From positions 62,001 to 126,000 of the forward strand of contig JADYUX010000004.1 of assembly GCA_021532125.1 (NCBI GenBank): a stretch of DNA of 64,000 nt. The letters are read 5' to 3'. Both the position numbers and the translations under genes were made by a program. The notes beneath the pieces were generated by a model. It searched no databases. It worked only from the letters and a program-made list of their open reading frames with translations, and was not told the origin of the DNA. The DNA is from Arcanobacterium haemolyticum. GTDB taxonomy: Bacteria; Actinomycetota; Actinomycetes; Actinomycetales; Actinomycetaceae. This document shows, piece after piece, positions 25,436 to 33,545 of the stretch; the stretch's first letter is position 1, and each line of letters begins with the position of its first letter.

Positions 25436-26674
25436 TTAGTTCGCGATCTTGACGTTCTCAACGACATCGTTGATGCCCTGACCCGTTGCCGGGTCAATGC
25501 CCCACGTGTTGCCGCCGTTGGCGATCAACTTACGCGAGGAGGTGAGGCGCTGAACGGTTGGCGGGCCTTCCTCGAGCCACATTGCGCGGCAATCGCGGTA
25601 CATGCGCTCGACCGGGCCGTACGGGTTGTCCTCGAAGTAACCGATACCGCCGAAGATCTCGAGCATGTAATCGGAGACGAGCTTGACCGTCTGGATCGAG
25701 AAGAGCTTAGCCATAGCTGCCTTCTGCTCGATGTCCTTGCCAGCGTCGTAATCGAAAGCAACGTCCTTGACCATCTGGCGAAGTGCGAAGATGTGCGTAC
25801 CCATCTCAGCGATGTAGCCCTGGATAGCCTGGCGCGTTGCGAGCGGCTTGCCGAACGTGACGCGATCCTTCGCACGACGAATCGTCATCTCAAGCATGCG
25901 CTGCGCCATACCGAGGTTCGACACGGCGATGTGAGCACGAGAGAGCGAGAGTGCCGAGATCGAGATCTCAAGACCCTGGCCTTCCTCACCGAGGAGGTAC
26001 TTCTTCGGGAGGCGGACGTTCGTGAACTTGAGGCCAGCGTGGCCAGCGCCACGGCAGCCCATCATGTGCGGCATATCGACGATCTCGTAGCCCTCAGCAT
26101 CGTTCGGGACGAAGAACGCCGAGAGACGCTTGTCCTTAGGAGCATCGGGGTTCGTCACTGCGAACACGTATGCGCCCTCGCAGCAGTCGGTGTGCGAGAT
26201 CAGCGTCTTCTCGCCGTTGAGAATGTAGTCGTCGCCGTCACGCACTGCGGTTGTGTGCAGGTCGGCGCCAGAGCCACCAGTCTCTTCGGTCAGGGCGAAA
26301 ATAACGAAGATGTCCTTGTTCGCGAACTTCATCATGACTTCGTCGTGAAGTTCCTTGCAAGCAAATTCGTCCATGATGCGCCAGTTCATGTCCGCCGCGT
26401 AGTGCAGGTGCATTCGCATGCCACCGGGGCCACGCGAGAACTCTTCCTGGACCTGGAAGATCTCCCAGCAGTTGAGTTCCCAGCCGCCGTACTTCACCGG
26501 CATGGACATCTTGTACAGGCTGTTTTGCTTGGAAAGCTCGAAGAATTCCGGTGGGAAGACATTTGTCACCTCGACTTCCTTCTGCATCTCCTCGAACGGG
26601 CCTTCGGCCAGCTCGCGGATCTGCTTCAGGTAAGCCTGGAACTCTTTCGCGTCCTTCGGCTTCTCGGTAATCAT
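25436..26674 (-). CDS. Divergent acyl-CoA dehydrogenase 2
   Basis: This 412-residue acyl-CoA dehydrogenase-fold flavoprotein is first in its operon. It keeps FALTEETGGSGADLHTTA (about 126-143), and E369 aligns with the catalytic base of dehydrogenase 1. The local motif is WLEEGPPTVQR instead of the usual MEGTNQIQ, and the FAD-contact WITNG block reads LISHTDC. It also has longer N- and C-terminal ends. These changes suggest different chemistry or substrate: another dehydrogenase, a non-redox flavoenzyme or a C-N lyase-like role such as that reported for an acyl-CoA dehydrogenase homologue in gamma-butyrobetaine degradation. That last comparison is speculation by context. Confidence 0.82.
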   Translation of the reverse strand: MITEKPKDAKEFQAYLKQIRELAEGPFEEMQKEVEVTNVFPPEFFELSKQNSLYKMSMPVKYGGWELNCWEIFQVQEEFSRGPGGMRMHLHYAADMNWRIMDEFACKELHDEVMMKFANKDIFVIFALTEETGGSGADLHTTAVRDGDDYILNGEKTLISHTDCCEGAYVFAVTNPDAPKDKRLSAFFVPNDAEGYEIVDMPHMMGCRGAGHAGLKFTNVRLPKKYLLGEEGQGLEISISALSLSRAHIAVSNLGMAQRMLEMTIRRAKDRVTFGKPLATRQAIQGYIAEMGTHIFALRQMVKDVAFDYDAGKDIEQKAAMAKLFSIQTVKLVSDYMLEIFGGIGYFEDNPYGPVERMYRDCRAMWLEEGPPTVQRLTSSRKLIANGGNTWGIDPATGQGINDVVENVKIAN

Positions 26675-26890
26675 CGACTCTCACTCTCCTTCTTTGGAGT
26701 AATCGAATATAACTAGATAGCACAAACCGCTTTGTTAACCATCTGGTTCAATCCTAGGTTTGAGAGGGGCGCAATCACAGGACGTTTGTCCCCACCCCCG
26801 ACTATTCTGGCGAAAGTACGCCATTAAATTGAGATGATTTCAGTTTGCTTTCGCCACGGACGCGTGCGTGCACAATGCGACCACCCTTTT

Positions 26891-26904
26891 GTACTACTTA
26901 GTAC
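26891..26904. promoter_or_regulatory. Candidate TetR operator in the divergent dehydrogenase 2 / MFS promoter
   Basis: GTACTACTTAGTAC is a 14-bp palindrome whose core ACTACTTAGT has the same ACTA-N2-TAGT form as ACTAATTAGT in front of fixA. A TATATT -10-like box for the MFS gene follows about 28 bp later. The whole spacer 26675-27038 (364 bp) is AT-richer and gene-free. It also holds AACCATCTGGTT (26737-26748). Confidence 0.5.
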
Positions 26905-27038
26905 AGATAACTCGGCCTTCGTTATATTAACCGTTTGGGACAATCGTCCCCATGCGAAGCAGAATCAAAACGTAGCATGAGGGCAACAGTGTGCCGCCAC
27001 CCGGCGGACCCGAACACGCACTAGCAAGGAGGCTAGAA

Positions 27039-28277
27039 GTGTCCACAACTAAGCGCATCAACAGGAACTTCGTGTTCATAGGCGCATTTATCGCCGTCTG
27101 GGTGGTATCAGCGGCCAACGTCTTCACGGTTTTCGATAAGCCCCTCCAAGACGCAACTGGTGGAACTGCCCCACAAGTAGCCCTCGCCCTCACCATCTAC
27201 CAGACAGTGATGGCAGTCTTCGGCATCATCTCCGGACGCATCGTCGACAAGGCCGGCCCACGCATGCTCGCCTTCGTCGGTGGAGCAATCTTCGGCGCAG
27301 GCTGGATCCTCACCGGCTTCGCGACAAACATCCCCATGCTCTACTTCACCTACGGCGTGCTCGCCGGAGCTGGCAACGGATTGCTCTACAACCCCGCCAT
27401 TAACACCGCACTTCGCTGGTTCCCCGAGAAGCGCGGCACGATGAACGGCATCCTCCTGTGCGCCGCATCCATCGGCGGCATCATGCTTTCCAAGATCGGC
27501 GCCGTGCTCAACAACAGCTTCGGACAGCGCGGCTTCATCTTCATTGGCGTTGCCTTCCTCATCCTCTCCTGGACCGCAGGCGCCCTCATGCGCCCAGTAC
27601 CGCCGGACTGGAAGCCCGAAGGCTGGGACCCGAAGACAACGACGACCGGCGCAGTCGCCGAAGTGGACTACAAGCCCGGCGAAATGGTGCGCACCCCCGC
27701 CTTCTGGCTCATGCTCGTCATCTTCGCAATCGCCGCAACCTCGGGCCTCATGCTCATCGGCAAGCTCTCCGCCATCGTCCAGACACAGCTCGACTTCGAC
27801 GCCGTGACAGCGGCAAACTTCGTCATGATCAACACTGCGGCAAACCTCGTAGGCCGCCTCACCACGGGCAAGCTCTGCGACAAGATCGGCGAAGTCAAGA
27901 CCCTCGCAGGCATCCTCGTCCTCACGATCGTTGGCCTGCTCGGCCTGTCGATCTCGACGAGCCCCGTCGTGTTCGCGATCTTCCTCTGCCTCCTCGGCGC
28001 ATCGTTCGGCGGCGTCCTCGTCGTCTTCCCGCCGCTCACCTCGCGCCAGTTCGGCCTCAAGAACTTCGGCATCAACTACGGCATCATGTTCTTCGCCTAC
28101 GCGATCGCCTCGCTCGTCGGCCCGCAGATCGCCTCGCGCCTCGTGGATACAACCGCTGGCGCTAGCGCCTACCAGACCGCCTTCTACGTGGCGGCAGGCG
28201 TGGCAGCCGTCGGCCTCGTTCTCATCGTTCTCCTCTACCGCGTGGACAAAGCACGCCAGGTCGAGGCGACGAAGTAG
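27039..28277 (+). CDS. OxlT-family MFS transporter
   Basis: This 412-residue inner-membrane carrier has about 12 hydrophobic helices. It belongs to the oxalate:formate antiporter-like branch: NRNFVFIGAFIAVWVVSAANVF, broken here by function, is helix 1, and GVLAGAGNGLLYNPAINTAL plus RWFPEKRGTMNGI are family hallmarks. The GTG start at 27039 follows AAGGAGG by seven bases. It is divergent from the dehydrogenase 2 operon with a shared candidate operator. The likely role is uptake of the acid substrate or exchange with the reduced product, as in precursor/product antiport. It replaces the BCCT carrier found in carnitine clusters. Confidence 0.85.
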   Translation: MSTTKRINRNFVFIGAFIAVWVVSAANVFTVFDKPLQDATGGTAPQVALALTIYQTVMAVFGIISGRIVDKAGPRMLAFVGGAIFGAGWILTGFATNIPMLYFTYGVLAGAGNGLLYNPAINTALRWFPEKRGTMNGILLCAASIGGIMLSKIGAVLNNSFGQRGFIFIGVAFLILSWTAGALMRPVPPDWKPEGWDPKTTTTGAVAEVDYKPGEMVRTPAFWLMLVIFAIAATSGLMLIGKLSAIVQTQLDFDAVTAANFVMINTAANLVGRLTTGKLCDKIGEVKTLAGILVLTIVGLLGLSISTSPVVFAIFLCLLGASFGGVLVVFPPLTSRQFGLKNFGINYGIMFFAYAIASLVGPQIASRLVDTTAGASAYQTAFYVAAGVAAVGLVLIVLLYRVDKARQVEATK

Positions 28278-28296
28278 TGGCTTAGGTAACTTAGGT

Positions 28297-28330
28297 ATGT
28301 AGGGGGTGCGCACGTGCGCACCCCCTACAT
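28297..28330. terminator. Perfect 34-base palindrome after the MFS gene
   Basis: ATGTAGGGGGTGCGCAC is followed immediately by its exact complement. It lies 20 bp after the MFS stop and is probably the transcription terminator, although no U-run follows. Confidence 0.65.
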
Positions 28331-28331
28331 G

Positions 28332-28388
28332 TATCTATCAGGGACTCCGCTATTTATCAGGGATTCCGCTATCTATCAGAGACTCCGC
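28332..28388. repeat. Three tandem 19-bp repeats
   Basis: Units at 28332-28350 (TATCTATCAGGGACTCCGC), 28351-28369 (TATTTATCAGGGATTCCGC) and 28370-28388 (TATCTATCAGAGACTCCGC) differ by one to three bases. There are no spacers between units, so it is not a CRISPR. It begins right after the MFS terminator. Confidence 0.85.
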
Positions 28389-28766
28389 CGGCATCCCATC
28401 GGCGGGCATTCCAGCACGCCCCTATGTGTATCCATCGGGACTTTCCGCGAAACAGGGTTGGTGCCGACCGCGGAGTACTCCTCGACAAGATTCTTGTGAC
28501 CCTCCCCCGCGGCAGGGTTGGTGCTTCAGCATCACTTCCTCGCTCCATTGGAAGTGCGCCTGCGAGACAGGCACGGCGCACAGGTTGTGGTCTCACGCCT
28601 ACACCGACCGGGACTGGAAGTACAGCCGCGAGACAGGCATGGCACACAGGCGAATACGAGAAGCACGCGCGGGGAATTTTCCACATGACACGGCTGCAAC
28701 CGTGCCCAATGCGTATCACGCGCCCCGCGACCTGCTGCGCTTCTCTGCCCCGCTCCAGCGCGTTGT

Positions 28767-28979
28767 CCCGGCTCGTGCGCGCGCCGCTTCTCGTCGCAAC
28801 TCGCCCTCATCCGCAACTCCGAGCTTTAACACCGTCAGCACGACTGTCTGCCCGCATGAGTTTTCATGCCCCAGCGCCGATGCCGCAACCGCTGAACGAG
28901 ATTTCTGACTCGCAGTTATCGCCAAAATCGCCCGTCGCAGGAACAGGTTGAACACTGCATCCGCAAACGAGAACCCTCA
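28767..28979. repeat. Long direct repeat, copy A
   Basis: About 213 bp repeated at 29089-29301 with a constant 322-bp offset and roughly ten mismatches, mostly transitions. It contains a small hairpin GCATGA-GTTT-TCATGC. An open minus-strand frame (28716-28955) passes through it, but its composition and the pattern of changes between copies do not look coding. The flanking 28389-28766 holds only degenerate GC-rich motifs such as CAGGGTTGGTGC (twice). Confidence 0.85.
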
Positions 28980-29088
28980 CCGCACAGCAACGCCTCCCCT
29001 CACAGCCCCGGCTCCGCTCACCTCTGCGCCTCGCGGCCCCCGCTGCACTTCGCTACCCCGGCTCTACCTCACCGCTGTACCTCGCGGC

Positions 29089-29301
29089 CCCGGCTCGAGC
29101 GCGCGCCGCTTCTCGTCACAACTCGTCCTCATCCGCAACTTCGAGCTTTAACACCATCAGCACGACTGTCTGCCCGCATGAGTTTTCATGCCCCAGCGCC
29201 GATGCCGCAACCGCTGAACGAGATTCCTGACTCGCAGTTATCACCAAAATCGCCCGTCGCAGGAACAGGTTGAACGCTGTAACCGCAAACGAGAACCCTC
29301 A
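29089..29301. repeat. Long direct repeat, copy B
   Basis: Second copy of the block at 28767-28979. Between the copies (28980-29088) are short C-rich repeats of the form CTCGCGGCCCC. After copy B, 29302-29774 contains GAAAGGCCCACCCAT twice (about 29440 and 29501) and a related GAAAGGCCCCCATACG near 29381. I find no gene between 28278 and 29774. Confidence 0.85.
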
Positions 29302-29774
29302 GCACGCAGTTATTGCAAGAGCGGGCTGCCCGGACATTCATCGGCTCTCCTGACACAGCCACGTATGACCGGTTCACGGGAAAGGCCCCCATACGTGGGA
29401 GCGGCCCACAGGCATCCCTGCAACAGGGCGCGTCAGCTCGAAAGGCCCACCCATGGGTCGGCTCGGCGCAGGATGCCCCACCGAATGACGGGGCACCCTC
29501 GAAAGGCCCACCCATACGTCGTGCTGCACCCGCATAAAAAGTCCGTTGGCACTCGCCTTTGAGCACCAACGGACCGCTCTACGCAGCGCACACATCAAGC
29601 CGTGTGTCTGCTGCCAAAACCCGCGCCCAGTCAGGATAGGTCGAGGAGGCATGTATGACTGCGCGACCTCCACGCCGATTCCGAACGGGCATCCTCGCGC
29701 TCATACGCCGGCATCCAGTCCGCTAGAGTCCCACCCTCCCCCGGCCCGGTGCATGACGCTTCGCTATGCGTGTG

Positions 29775-30287
29775 TTATTCGGCGGGTTTGTCCTCGTCAT
29801 CGTCGCGTACAGGGAGATAGATGTATTCAACGTCCTCGGCCGGGTCGCCAATCTTCGCTTCACCGATCTCGGGTGGGCGCACCCACAGCCACGCCGCAAA
29901 CGCGACGGCGACGAGTAGCATCCCGAGGCCCGTCCCAAGATTGAGGTTGAGGCCAGCTGCTTTGCTCAGATCCTCATCCGTGACGAAGAAAGCCCCATAC
30001 ACTGTCAGCATCACGCCGAACACAGCGAACATTCCGGCAATCCAGGCGCGCAGATCGAGGATCGTCGCGAGCGAACGGCGAGGGTAACGTGCCGGCGACG
30101 CTGGTGTCCGCGTGCCCGTCTTCGGCTTGCGCTCCCCCGCCATATTGCGCTCTCCGTCTGTAGGCCGTTCAACTTGCATCGCGTTCTCGCCCTGCATCGC
30201 ATTCTCGCCTGGCATGTGTTTCTCTCCGTTGTCGCGTGTCATGTGGTTTTCTCCGTTGTCGCTGGTGGTAGTGGAATTGCGTGTCAT
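29775..30287 (-). CDS. Small two-helix membrane protein with a repetitive N-terminus, partner of the symporter
   Basis: This 170-residue protein starts at the ATG at 30287, 5 nt after the symporter stop. Residues about 10-45 are low-complexity repeats (DNGENHMTR / DNGEKHMPG, then ENAMQG / ENAMQV), followed by a basic stretch. Two membrane helices follow (IAGMFAVFGVMLTVYGAFF and GMLLVAVAFAAWLWV). The tail is acidic (EYIYLPVRDDDEDKPAE). I do not recognise the family. Small membrane subunits are known for some solute:sodium symporters, so an accessory subunit is the best inference. The N-terminal DNA repeats (18-bp and 27-bp units) could vary in number between strains. Confidence 0.7.
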   Translation of the reverse strand: MTRNSTTTSDNGENHMTRDNGEKHMPGENAMQGENAMQVERPTDGERNMAGERKPKTGTRTPASPARYPRRSLATILDLRAWIAGMFAVFGVMLTVYGAFFVTDEDLSKAAGLNLNLGTGLGMLLVAVAFAAWLWVRPPEIGEAKIGDPAEDVEYIYLPVRDDDEDKPAE

Positions 30288-30292
30288 GCGGA

Positions 30293-31996
30293 TCACCCCG
30301 TGACGACGTTGAGGATCACCATGACGGCGAGGACTCCGATGCCGAGCGGCACAGGGTTCTCCCACCACGGCAGTTTCTCGCCCGCAGCGAGGCGTTCGCG
30401 CTCGGCTTTGACGGCGACTTTGTGGAGGTCGGGGGCGGGTTGCGCACCCTGGATGGGCATGTTGACTTTGCCCCACACGAGCCCGTCGAGTTCCTCCTCA
30501 GGTTTCGCTTTCCCTGCGAGCGTGACGAGTACCGATACGAGGATGTCAAAGACGAAGGCCATCCCCGAGCCGGTAAAGGATGCGGCCTGTTGCGTATTGA
30601 ATTCGAGGATTCCTGCCATGTAGCCAGCTTGAACGCCTGCGGCGCCGGCCGCTCCAGCGATGAGTCCCCACAATCCTGCCCAGGGGCTCATTCGCTTCCA
30701 GAACATGCCGAGGATGAAGGTTGCGAAGAGTGGGGCGCTGAAGATGGATTGGAGGAGTTGGAGGTAGTCCTGGATGTTGTTGAACGATGCTGCGATGAAT
30801 GCTGCACCGATGGCGACGAGCACGCCGGCTACGGTGAGTCGTCGTCCAATTTTCAGGTAGTAGACATCGCGTTTACCCGGACGTACGTATGTCTGCCAGA
30901 GGTCGTAGGTGACGACGGTGTTGAATGAGGAGACATTTGCTGCCATTCCGGCCATAAATGCAGCGATGAGTGCCGCGAGTGCGAGGCCGACGAGCCCGTG
31001 TGGGAGCACCGATCCGATGAGTGCGGGTAGCGCTTCGTTGTGGGAGAGTTCGCCGGTGGAGAGTTCGGGGATGAGGACGGCGGCGATGAGTCCCGGGGTG
31101 ATGATGATGAGCGGGAGGAACATCTTGGGGATGGCTGCGAGGATGGGGGTTCGCCGGGCGGAGGACATGTCTTTGGCGGAGAGGGCTCGCTGAACTTCGG
31201 TGAAGTTCGTCGTCCAATATCCGAAGGAGTTGACGAAGCCCATGCCGAGGAGGAGGGCGATCCAGTTGCCGTAGGGGTTCGTCGTGTTGCCGAGGGCGGT
31301 TCCTCCCCATGCGGTGAGGCCGTTTTCTCCGAGTACCTGTGTCTGGTTGAGGGTGTCGATAAGTCCCTCAACGCCGCCAACTCGCGCGAGTCCGCCCACG
31401 GTCAATGGCGTGAGGAATGCGACGATGATGAGGAATTGGAGGACTTCGTTGTACATGGTGGCGGTGAGGCCGCCCATGGTGGTGTAGAGCAGGACGATTC
31501 CGGCGGAGGCGATGATGGAGGCCCAGAGAGGCATGCCGATGAGGACGTTGATGAGGAGTGCTAGGGCGAAAAGATTGACGCCGGCGACGAGGATTGTTGC
31601 TACTGCGAAGACGATGGACTGGTAGGCATGTGTTGGCCGGTTGAATCGGAGGCGGAGGTATTCGGGGACGGATCGCACTTTCGATCCGTAGTAGAACGGC
31701 ATCATGATGAGGCCGAGGAACACCATGGCCGGGACGGCGCCGATCCAGTAGTAGTGGACTGTTCCGACGCCATATTGTGACCCGTTTGCTGCCATTCCGA
31801 TGAGTTCGGTGGCGCCGATGTTTGCGGAGAGGAAGGCGAGGGCGCAGATCCATGCGGGCAATGAGCGCCCGGAGAGGAAGTAATCTTCGGAGGTGAGTAC
31901 TTTGCGCCGGGTGATGACTCCGATTGCGATAACGAAGAAGATGTAGACGGCTACGAAGGAGTAGTCGAAGAATGTGGCGTCGAGTCTGAGGTCCAT
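30293..31996 (-). CDS. Sodium:solute symporter (SSS family, SGLT-like)
   Basis: A 567-residue inner-membrane Na+-coupled carrier with about 14 hydrophobic helices. Family motifs are VLTSEDYFLSGRSLPAW near the N-terminus, SVPEYLRLRFNRPTHAYQS and the helix with AALIAAFMAGMAANVSSFNT. The long C-terminal region resembles SGLT-type glucose or myo-inositol carriers. It is 61 nt downstream of an inositol-dehydrogenase-like gene and followed by a small membrane protein, so it probably imports the cyclitol or sugar oxidised by that enzyme. Substrate assignment is by context only. Confidence 0.88.
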   Translation of the reverse strand: MDLRLDATFFDYSFVAVYIFFVIAIGVITRRKVLTSEDYFLSGRSLPAWICALAFLSANIGATELIGMAANGSQYGVGTVHYYWIGAVPAMVFLGLIMMPFYYGSKVRSVPEYLRLRFNRPTHAYQSIVFAVATILVAGVNLFALALLINVLIGMPLWASIIASAGIVLLYTTMGGLTATMYNEVLQFLIIVAFLTPLTVGGLARVGGVEGLIDTLNQTQVLGENGLTAWGGTALGNTTNPYGNWIALLLGMGFVNSFGYWTTNFTEVQRALSAKDMSSARRTPILAAIPKMFLPLIIITPGLIAAVLIPELSTGELSHNEALPALIGSVLPHGLVGLALAALIAAFMAGMAANVSSFNTVVTYDLWQTYVRPGKRDVYYLKIGRRLTVAGVLVAIGAAFIAASFNNIQDYLQLLQSIFSAPLFATFILGMFWKRMSPWAGLWGLIAGAAGAAGVQAGYMAGILEFNTQQAASFTGSGMAFVFDILVSVLVTLAGKAKPEEELDGLVWGKVNMPIQGAQPAPDLHKVAVKAERERLAAGEKLPWWENPVPLGIGVLAVMVILNVVTG

Positions 31997-32057
31997 GCGT
32001 TGTCCTTATCGCAGGTGCTGCGTCGGTGAAGTCAGTGGGCGTTTGCGGAGTGTTGCG

Positions 32058-33125
32058 TCAATTGGCGGTGCGACGATCCCCGCGTGTTGCGTTTGTGGAG
32101 TGGGTTGCGTATGCCGAGTATGCATCCGTGCGCACTTCGTCGATGCGCACCGGGCGATGTTCGCGCTGTGAGAGACGGCATGCAGCGGCGATTTCGAGCG
32201 AGGCGACGGCGTCGTCGATTGTTGATGGGCAGTTGATTTTCCCGGCGACGAGGTCGAGGAATGCTTGAAGTTCTCTCTCGTATGCCGGCCGGAAACGTGC
32301 AATGAAGTCGATCCAGGGCTCACCGGCTGGATAGGTAACGCCGGGTTCGAGGGAGCGTGCGGGGAATTTCTCGTCCATTCCGACGATCTCGGTGGCGTGG
32401 GTGCCGTGGAGTTCCATCCGTACGTCGTAGCCTGCGCCGTTGTATCGCGACGAGTGCGCGGTCGCCATGACTCCGTTGTCGAGAGTGAGGACGACGACGG
32501 TTTCGGCAACGTCGTCGAAGTCTGCGAAATCGGGGATGCCGAGGTCCGTTCCGATGGCGTAGACCTCGTGGACGTTGAGGCCAGTGACCCATCGTAGGGC
32601 GTCGAAGTCGTGGATGAGGCAGTCGGTGTAGATTCCGCCGGAGGCTGCGAGGAATTCGCGGGGTGCGGGCGCTTGGTCGAGTGTCCCCATATGGACGCGG
32701 CGGAGTTCGCCGATTCGTCCGCTGCGGACTCCTTCTCGGGCGGCGCAGTATGCGTCGTCGAAGTGCCGCTGGAATCCGATGTGGACGGGGATACCGGCTG
32801 CCTTGGCAGCTTCATTTGCTCGGTGAGTTGATTCGAGGTCAAGGGCGACAGGTTTTTCGCAGAAGATGGGGACGCCCAGCGCGACGAGCTCGCAGATCAC
32901 GTCGGCGTGTGTGCTGGTGGGGGTTGTGATGACGATTCCGTCGAGATCCGTAGATTTCCGCAGGTCGTCGTAGGGGCGGACGCTTCCGTTGACCTCGGCA
33001 GCTATACGTGCTGCCCGCTCGGGGTTGGCGTCGACGATGACGAGCTTCGCTTTGGGGGCGAGGATGCGTGCATGCATGGCGCCGATGCGCCCTACGCCCA
33101 CGATGGCGAGAGTTGGCTGACCCAC
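32058..33125 (-). CDS. iolG: Gfo/Idh/MocA oxidoreductase, inositol 2-dehydrogenase-like
   Basis: An NAD(P)-dependent polyol or sugar dehydrogenase of 355 residues. The N-terminal Rossmann motif is VGVGRIGAMHARIL. The catalytic lysine is in FCEKPVALD, and GGIYTDCLIHDFDALRWVTG carries the Asp and His used by IolG. The GTG start at 33125 is preceded by AAGGAG. The C-terminal 20 residues are low-complexity (THSTNATRGDRRTAN). It is the first gene of a three-gene unit with the symporter and small membrane protein. No other iol genes are in the window, so the product may be handled elsewhere, or the true substrate may be another cyclitol. Confidence 0.75.
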   Translation of the reverse strand: MGQPTLAIVGVGRIGAMHARILAPKAKLVIVDANPERAARIAAEVNGSVRPYDDLRKSTDLDGIVITTPTSTHADVICELVALGVPIFCEKPVALDLESTHRANEAAKAAGIPVHIGFQRHFDDAYCAAREGVRSGRIGELRRVHMGTLDQAPAPREFLAASGGIYTDCLIHDFDALRWVTGLNVHEVYAIGTDLGIPDFADFDDVAETVVVLTLDNGVMATAHSSRYNGAGYDVRMELHGTHATEIVGMDEKFPARSLEPGVTYPAGEPWIDFIARFRPAYERELQAFLDLVAGKINCPSTIDDAVASLEIAAACRLSQREHRPVRIDEVRTDAYSAYATHSTNATRGDRRTAN

Positions 33126-33481
33126 TGTTTCTCCTTAAGGTGTCAGATTCGACGATGGAGAGTGCCGATTCGTATTTTTCAACGCGTGGAATTCAATTTC
33201 CGACACCTTGGTTTTTCATTCCGGGGATAGCCTACTACGTTTTCGAGCAATGTTGATTGTGGGTTCGCAGCTATGGGCGTGGTGTTGTCAGCCATATGTT
33301 GCCGCTTCGCGAGGTGGATTCGTTGCCGCCTTCTCGCTCAACGGCCTCTAACCCCCGCAGTTTCCGGCAACGCACCCCTCCCGTCCGGCAACTCTTCGAC
33401 CACGCGCCCCCGTTGCATCGCTACGCCCACAGCGTCGGCAACGCATTCCCACCGCGTCGATCGTCACCCACAGCGTTCGTA
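33126..33481. other. Gene-free spacer between iolG and the gntR promoter
   Basis: 356 bp holding the leftward iolG promoter region (AT-rich near 33150-33245) and a C-rich part with several GCAACG/CGGCAAC words (33340-33450). I see no coding frame with a convincing start and no stable hairpin. Confidence 0.4.
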
Positions 33482-33534
33482 TTGACACAGATCTGGTTAT
33501 ATGGTTCATTAGTCATGTAACTAACCACTGAACC
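33482..33534 (+). promoter_or_regulatory. gntR-ABC operon promoter and operator
   Basis: TTGACA (33482-33487) is a perfect -35. Immediately downstream, GGTTCA (33503-33508) and TGAACC (33529-33534) form an outer inverted repeat, enclosing TTAGT-N6-ACTAA (33509-33524). Such a site between promoter and gene is typical for autoregulated YtrA-like GntR repressors. Confidence 0.65.
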
Positions 33535-33545
33535 AAGGAGGCGCC

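Noticed and set aside
21258-26674. Calling the cluster a carnitine (cai) operon
   Set aside because: No CaiD, CaiE or CaiT/BCCT gene is present, the ligase is closer to FadK, and one dehydrogenase is divergent; the substrate is therefore left open.
28332-28388. Possible CRISPR array
   Set aside because: The 19-bp units abut without spacers, and no cas genes are in the window.
28306-29569. Several 60-200 codon frames on both strands
   Set aside because: They overlap each other in different frames, consist of low-complexity Pro/Arg/Ala/Ser, lack ribosome binding sites and run through direct repeats whose differences ignore codon position.
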